The notes below the pieces were generated by a model. That model ran no database searches. It was not told where the DNA came from and saw only the letters and a list, made by a program, of their open reading frames with translations. From Pseudomonadota bacterium (lineage in GTDB: Bacteria > Pseudomonadota > Alphaproteobacteria > Rhodospirillales > Casp-alpha2), in contig JAQBZY010000033.1 in assembly GCA_027620395.1 (NCBI GenBank), positions 1-9,224 of the forward strand: a stretch of DNA of 9,224 nt, read 5' to 3'. Both the position numbers and the translations under genes were made by a program. Positions 7,143 to 9,224 of the stretch are shown in pieces (the stretch's first letter is position 1; each line of letters opens with the position of its first letter).

Positions 7143-7733
7143 ATGAAAACCGACATGGATTTGAAAACTTTCTACGACGCCGAATTCGACGAACACGGTG
7201 ACGTTGCCGCCAGAACCCGCGATGCCTGCCGCGCCGCCTTCGGCCGGCTGCTTGGTGTGTCGGTCAACGCGATCCAGGCCGGCGGCAAGATCATGCTGTT
7301 CGGCAACGGCGGCAGTGCCGCGGACTGTCAGCATCTGGCGACCGAGCTTACCATCCGCTACAAAAAGGACCGCGCACCAATCGCCGCCATTGCGCTGACC
7401 ACCGACACCTCGGCCTTGACCGCCGGCGGCAACGATCTGGGGTTCGAGGAAATCTTTGCTCGCCAACTTCTGGCACTCGGCAAACCGGGGGATGTCGCCA
7501 TCGGCATCTCGACATCCGGGAACAGCGAAAACGTCATCCGGGCCCTCAATGCCGCGAAGGAGATGCGGATTGTCGCGGCTGCTTTCGGTGGACGCGGCGG
7601 CGGCCGCATGCTTAGCGTCGCCGAACCGTTTCTGATCGTGCCTTCGGAAACAACGGCAAGAATTCAGGAGATGCACATTATGCTGGGACAGATGCTGTGC
7701 GGGGCACTCGAGATGGAGCTCGGCCTCGCATGA
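7143..7733 (+). CDS. gmhA: Sedoheptulose-7-phosphate isomerase (phosphoheptose isomerase)
   Basis: This enzyme converts D-sedoheptulose 7-phosphate to D-glycero-D-manno-heptose 7-phosphate, the first committed step to the heptose of the LPS inner core. The 196-aa protein has the SIS fold with FGNGGSAADCQHLATE (53-68), ISTSGNSENV (122-131) and the closing TARIQEMHI (171-179). His64, Glu68 and Gln175 match known metal-site residues of GmhA. Position 183 is Gln (codon CAG in LGQMLC), where characterised GmhA enzymes have a His, which is unusual. It starts 1 nt after the fused oxidoreductase stop with no good ribosome site (weak GAG about 16 nt away), so it is probably coupled to that gene. An alternative ATG is at 7155. 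Its stop overlaps the hldE start as ATGA. It is expected to be a cytoplasmic tetramer, as known for the family. Confidence 0.93.
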   Translation: MKTDMDLKTFYDAEFDEHGDVAARTRDACRAAFGRLLGVSVNAIQAGGKIMLFGNGGSAADCQHLATELTIRYKKDRAPIAAIALTTDTSALTAGGNDLGFEEIFARQLLALGKPGDVAIGISTSGNSENVIRALNAAKEMRIVAAAFGGRGGGRMLSVAEPFLIVPSETTARIQEMHIMLGQMLCGALEMELGLA

Positions 7734-9190
7734 CCGACCGATCCGCCCTGGCCGCTCTGGCCGAAAGCTTGCAGGGCGCGCGCGTTTTAGTGATCGGCGA
7801 TGTCATGCTCGACCGGTTCGTCACCGGAGATGTCGAACGCATTTCGCCGGAAGCGCCGATCCCGGTGCTGCGGGTCTCGGGCGAGACCGCGATGCCTGGC
7901 GGCGCCGGCAACGTGGTTCGCAACTTGCGGGCCCTTGGCGCCAAGGTCAGCTTCGTTGCCGTCACCGGCGACGACGATGCCGCGCGGGAACTTGCGAGCG
8001 CGCTCAAGGGCAGCAACGTGACGGCAAATCTGATCAAGGACCGCACCCGCCCGACATCGATCAAGATCCGCTACGTCGCCGGCAATCAACAGATGCTTAG
8101 GGCCGATTGGGAAACCGGCGCTCCGCTCGCCGGCAAGATCGGCGATGCGGTCCTCAAGGCGGCCCTGAAAGCAATCGGCAAATGCGACGCGATGGTGCTT
8201 TCCGATTACGACAAGGGCGTTCTCGGCGACGGCCGGGCGGCAAAACTGATCGCCATCGCCCGGGCCGCCAAAAAGCCGGTGATCGTCGATCCGAAGGGCA
8301 GTGATTATCGCCGCTATCGTGGCGCCGACGCGGTGACGCCGAACAAGAAAGAGCTTCGCCAGGCGGCCGGTGGCGACGCCCGAACCGACAAGGAAATCAC
8401 CGCCGCCGCCAGGACGCTGATCAAGGCACACAAATTCGGCGCCGTCCTGGTGACGCGAAGCGCCGACGGCATGACTCTGGTCCAAGGCAACGGCAAACCG
8501 CTGCATCTCGCCGCTGAGACCAGGGAGGTGTTCGATGTCTCCGGCGCCGGCGACACCGTGGTCGCAACCATTGCCGCGGCGATTGCCGCTGGCGCGGAGC
8601 TCGCCGAGGCCGCCGCACTGGCTAATGTCACCGCCGGCATCGTCGTCGGCAAGGTCGGCACCGCCGTCGCCTATACTTCGGAGGTGGTGGCGGCGCTGTT
8701 GCATCAAGATATATCCGATGCCGAGGCCAAGGTCCGGGCCATCGAAGCGGCGGAAGACAAAACCGAGCGCTGGCACCGTCAGGGACTTCGCATCGGCTTC
8801 ACCAACGGCTGTTTCGATCTGTTGCACCCTGGGCACGTGTCGCTGTTGCGCCAGGCCCGATCCGCCTGCGACAAATTGATTGTCGGGCTCAATTCTGATG
8901 AGTCGGTGCGGCGCCTCAAGGGCGCCGGGCGGCCAATTCAGAACGAGGCGGCACGCGCCACCGTGCTGGCGTCGCTCTCAGGCGTCGATATGGTGGTGAT
9001 TTTCGGAGACGATACCCCGCTCTCGTTGATCAAGCGGCTCCGGCCCGACGTGCTGGTGAAGGGCGCCGATTACAAAATCAAGGATGTCGTCGGCGCTGAA
9101 CTGATCAAAAGTTGGGGCGGCCACGTGAAACTCGCCAGGCTTGAGCCCGGGCACTCGACGACGGCGACCGTCAAGCGGCTGAAATCCTGA
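7730..9190 (+). CDS. hldE: Bifunctional D-beta-D-heptose 7-phosphate kinase / D-beta-D-heptose 1-phosphate adenylyltransferase
   Basis: HldE phosphorylates heptose 7-phosphate at C1 with ATP and later, after GmhB removes the 7-phosphate, transfers AMP to make ADP-D-glycero-beta-D-manno-heptose. From the ATG at 7730 it is 486 aa, close to the E. coli length of 477. The N-terminal PfkB/ribokinase domain (to about 320) shows GDVMLDRFVTGDVERISPEAP (23-43), PGGAGN (56-61), DPKG (187-190), TPNKKE (203-208) and SGAGDT (271-276) with catalytic Asp275. The C-terminal cytidylyltransferase-like domain (from about 353) shows FTNGCFDLLHPGH (357-369) with the HxGH nucleotide motif, and KGADY (444-448). Both domains look intact. 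The start overlaps the gmhA stop as ATGA. GGAG (7715-7718) is 11 nt upstream, a little far. An in-frame GTG at 7697 would extend it into gmhA and is unlikely. The ADP branch rather than the GDP-heptose branch is implied by this fused enzyme. Confidence 0.95.
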   Translation: MTDRSALAALAESLQGARVLVIGDVMLDRFVTGDVERISPEAPIPVLRVSGETAMPGGAGNVVRNLRALGAKVSFVAVTGDDDAARELASALKGSNVTANLIKDRTRPTSIKIRYVAGNQQMLRADWETGAPLAGKIGDAVLKAALKAIGKCDAMVLSDYDKGVLGDGRAAKLIAIARAAKKPVIVDPKGSDYRRYRGADAVTPNKKELRQAAGGDARTDKEITAAARTLIKAHKFGAVLVTRSADGMTLVQGNGKPLHLAAETREVFDVSGAGDTVVATIAAAIAAGAELAEAAALANVTAGIVVGKVGTAVAYTSEVVAALLHQDISDAEAKVRAIEAAEDKTERWHRQGLRIGFTNGCFDLLHPGHVSLLRQARSACDKLIVGLNSDESVRRLKGAGRPIQNEAARATVLASLSGVDMVVIFGDDTPLSLIKRLRPDVLVKGADYKIKDVVGAELIKSWGGHVKLARLEPGHSTTATVKRLKS

Positions 9191-9224
9191 ATTAGTTACC
9201 TTCGAAGGGCGGCGGCGCTTGCAC

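Noticed and set aside
6368..7156. Minus-strand open frame (262 aa) opposite the end of the fused oxidoreductase
   Set aside because: It is antisense to the Gfo/Idh/MocA domain with its VEKP and GGG...H motifs, and shows no motif of its own.
7787..8836. Long minus-strand open frame (349 aa) opposite hldE
   Set aside because: It lies wholly within the well-supported hldE gene, and its translation shows no motif or convincing start signal.
9191..9224. Promoter or terminator after hldE
   Set aside because: Only 34 bases remain, with no stem-loop followed by T residues and no complete promoter pair visible.

Overview
The window is GC-rich and tightly packed. Codon use is strongly G/C-ending, gene junctions are short or overlapping, and the gene content is Gram-negative envelope biology. 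Together these suggest an alphaproteobacterium, possibly Rhodospirillales-like. That placement is an impression from composition and protein style, not a database result.

Left block, minus strand, 3038 down to 1: two tandem paralogous proteins of 423 and 429 aa, followed by the N-terminal 158 residues of an ABC transporter ATPase that runs off the left edge. The junctions are 5 nt and a 4-nt ATGA overlap, so the three genes look like one translationally coupled operon. Each paralogue has a C-terminal half that reads as an EAL (c-di-GMP phosphodiesterase) fold with its signature catalytic residues replaced. The N-terminal half faintly resembles a ruined GGDEF domain. They are best described as pseudo-enzymes, probably sensory or regulatory, and are the least explained part of the window.

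Divergent intergenic region, about 3039-3163: it holds a 7-bp inverted repeat with a 9-nt centre just upstream of the Shine-Dalgarno of the first EAL-like gene, and a second GC-rich inverted-repeat cluster closer to the rightward gene.

Right block, plus strand, 3164-9190: a PPP-family metallophosphatase, then a nucleotide-sugar cluster. The cluster is a UDP-glucuronate decarboxylase (UDP-xylose synthase), a 714-aa fusion of a zinc-less MDR dehydrogenase with a Gfo/Idh/MocA oxidoreductase, sedoheptulose-7-phosphate isomerase (gmhA), and bifunctional heptose kinase/adenylyltransferase (hldE). gmhA and hldE supply steps 1, 2 and 4 of ADP-heptose synthesis for the LPS inner core. gmhB and hldD are not in the window. 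UDP-xylose and the unknown product of the fused oxidoreductase suggest that the cluster also feeds a decorated LPS or exopolysaccharide.

No tRNA, rRNA, CRISPR array, insertion sequence or phage gene was seen. The most novel material is the pair of degenerate EAL proteins coupled to an ABC ATPase, the fused oxidoreductase of unknown substrate, and a GmhA carrying Gln where a metal-site His is expected.
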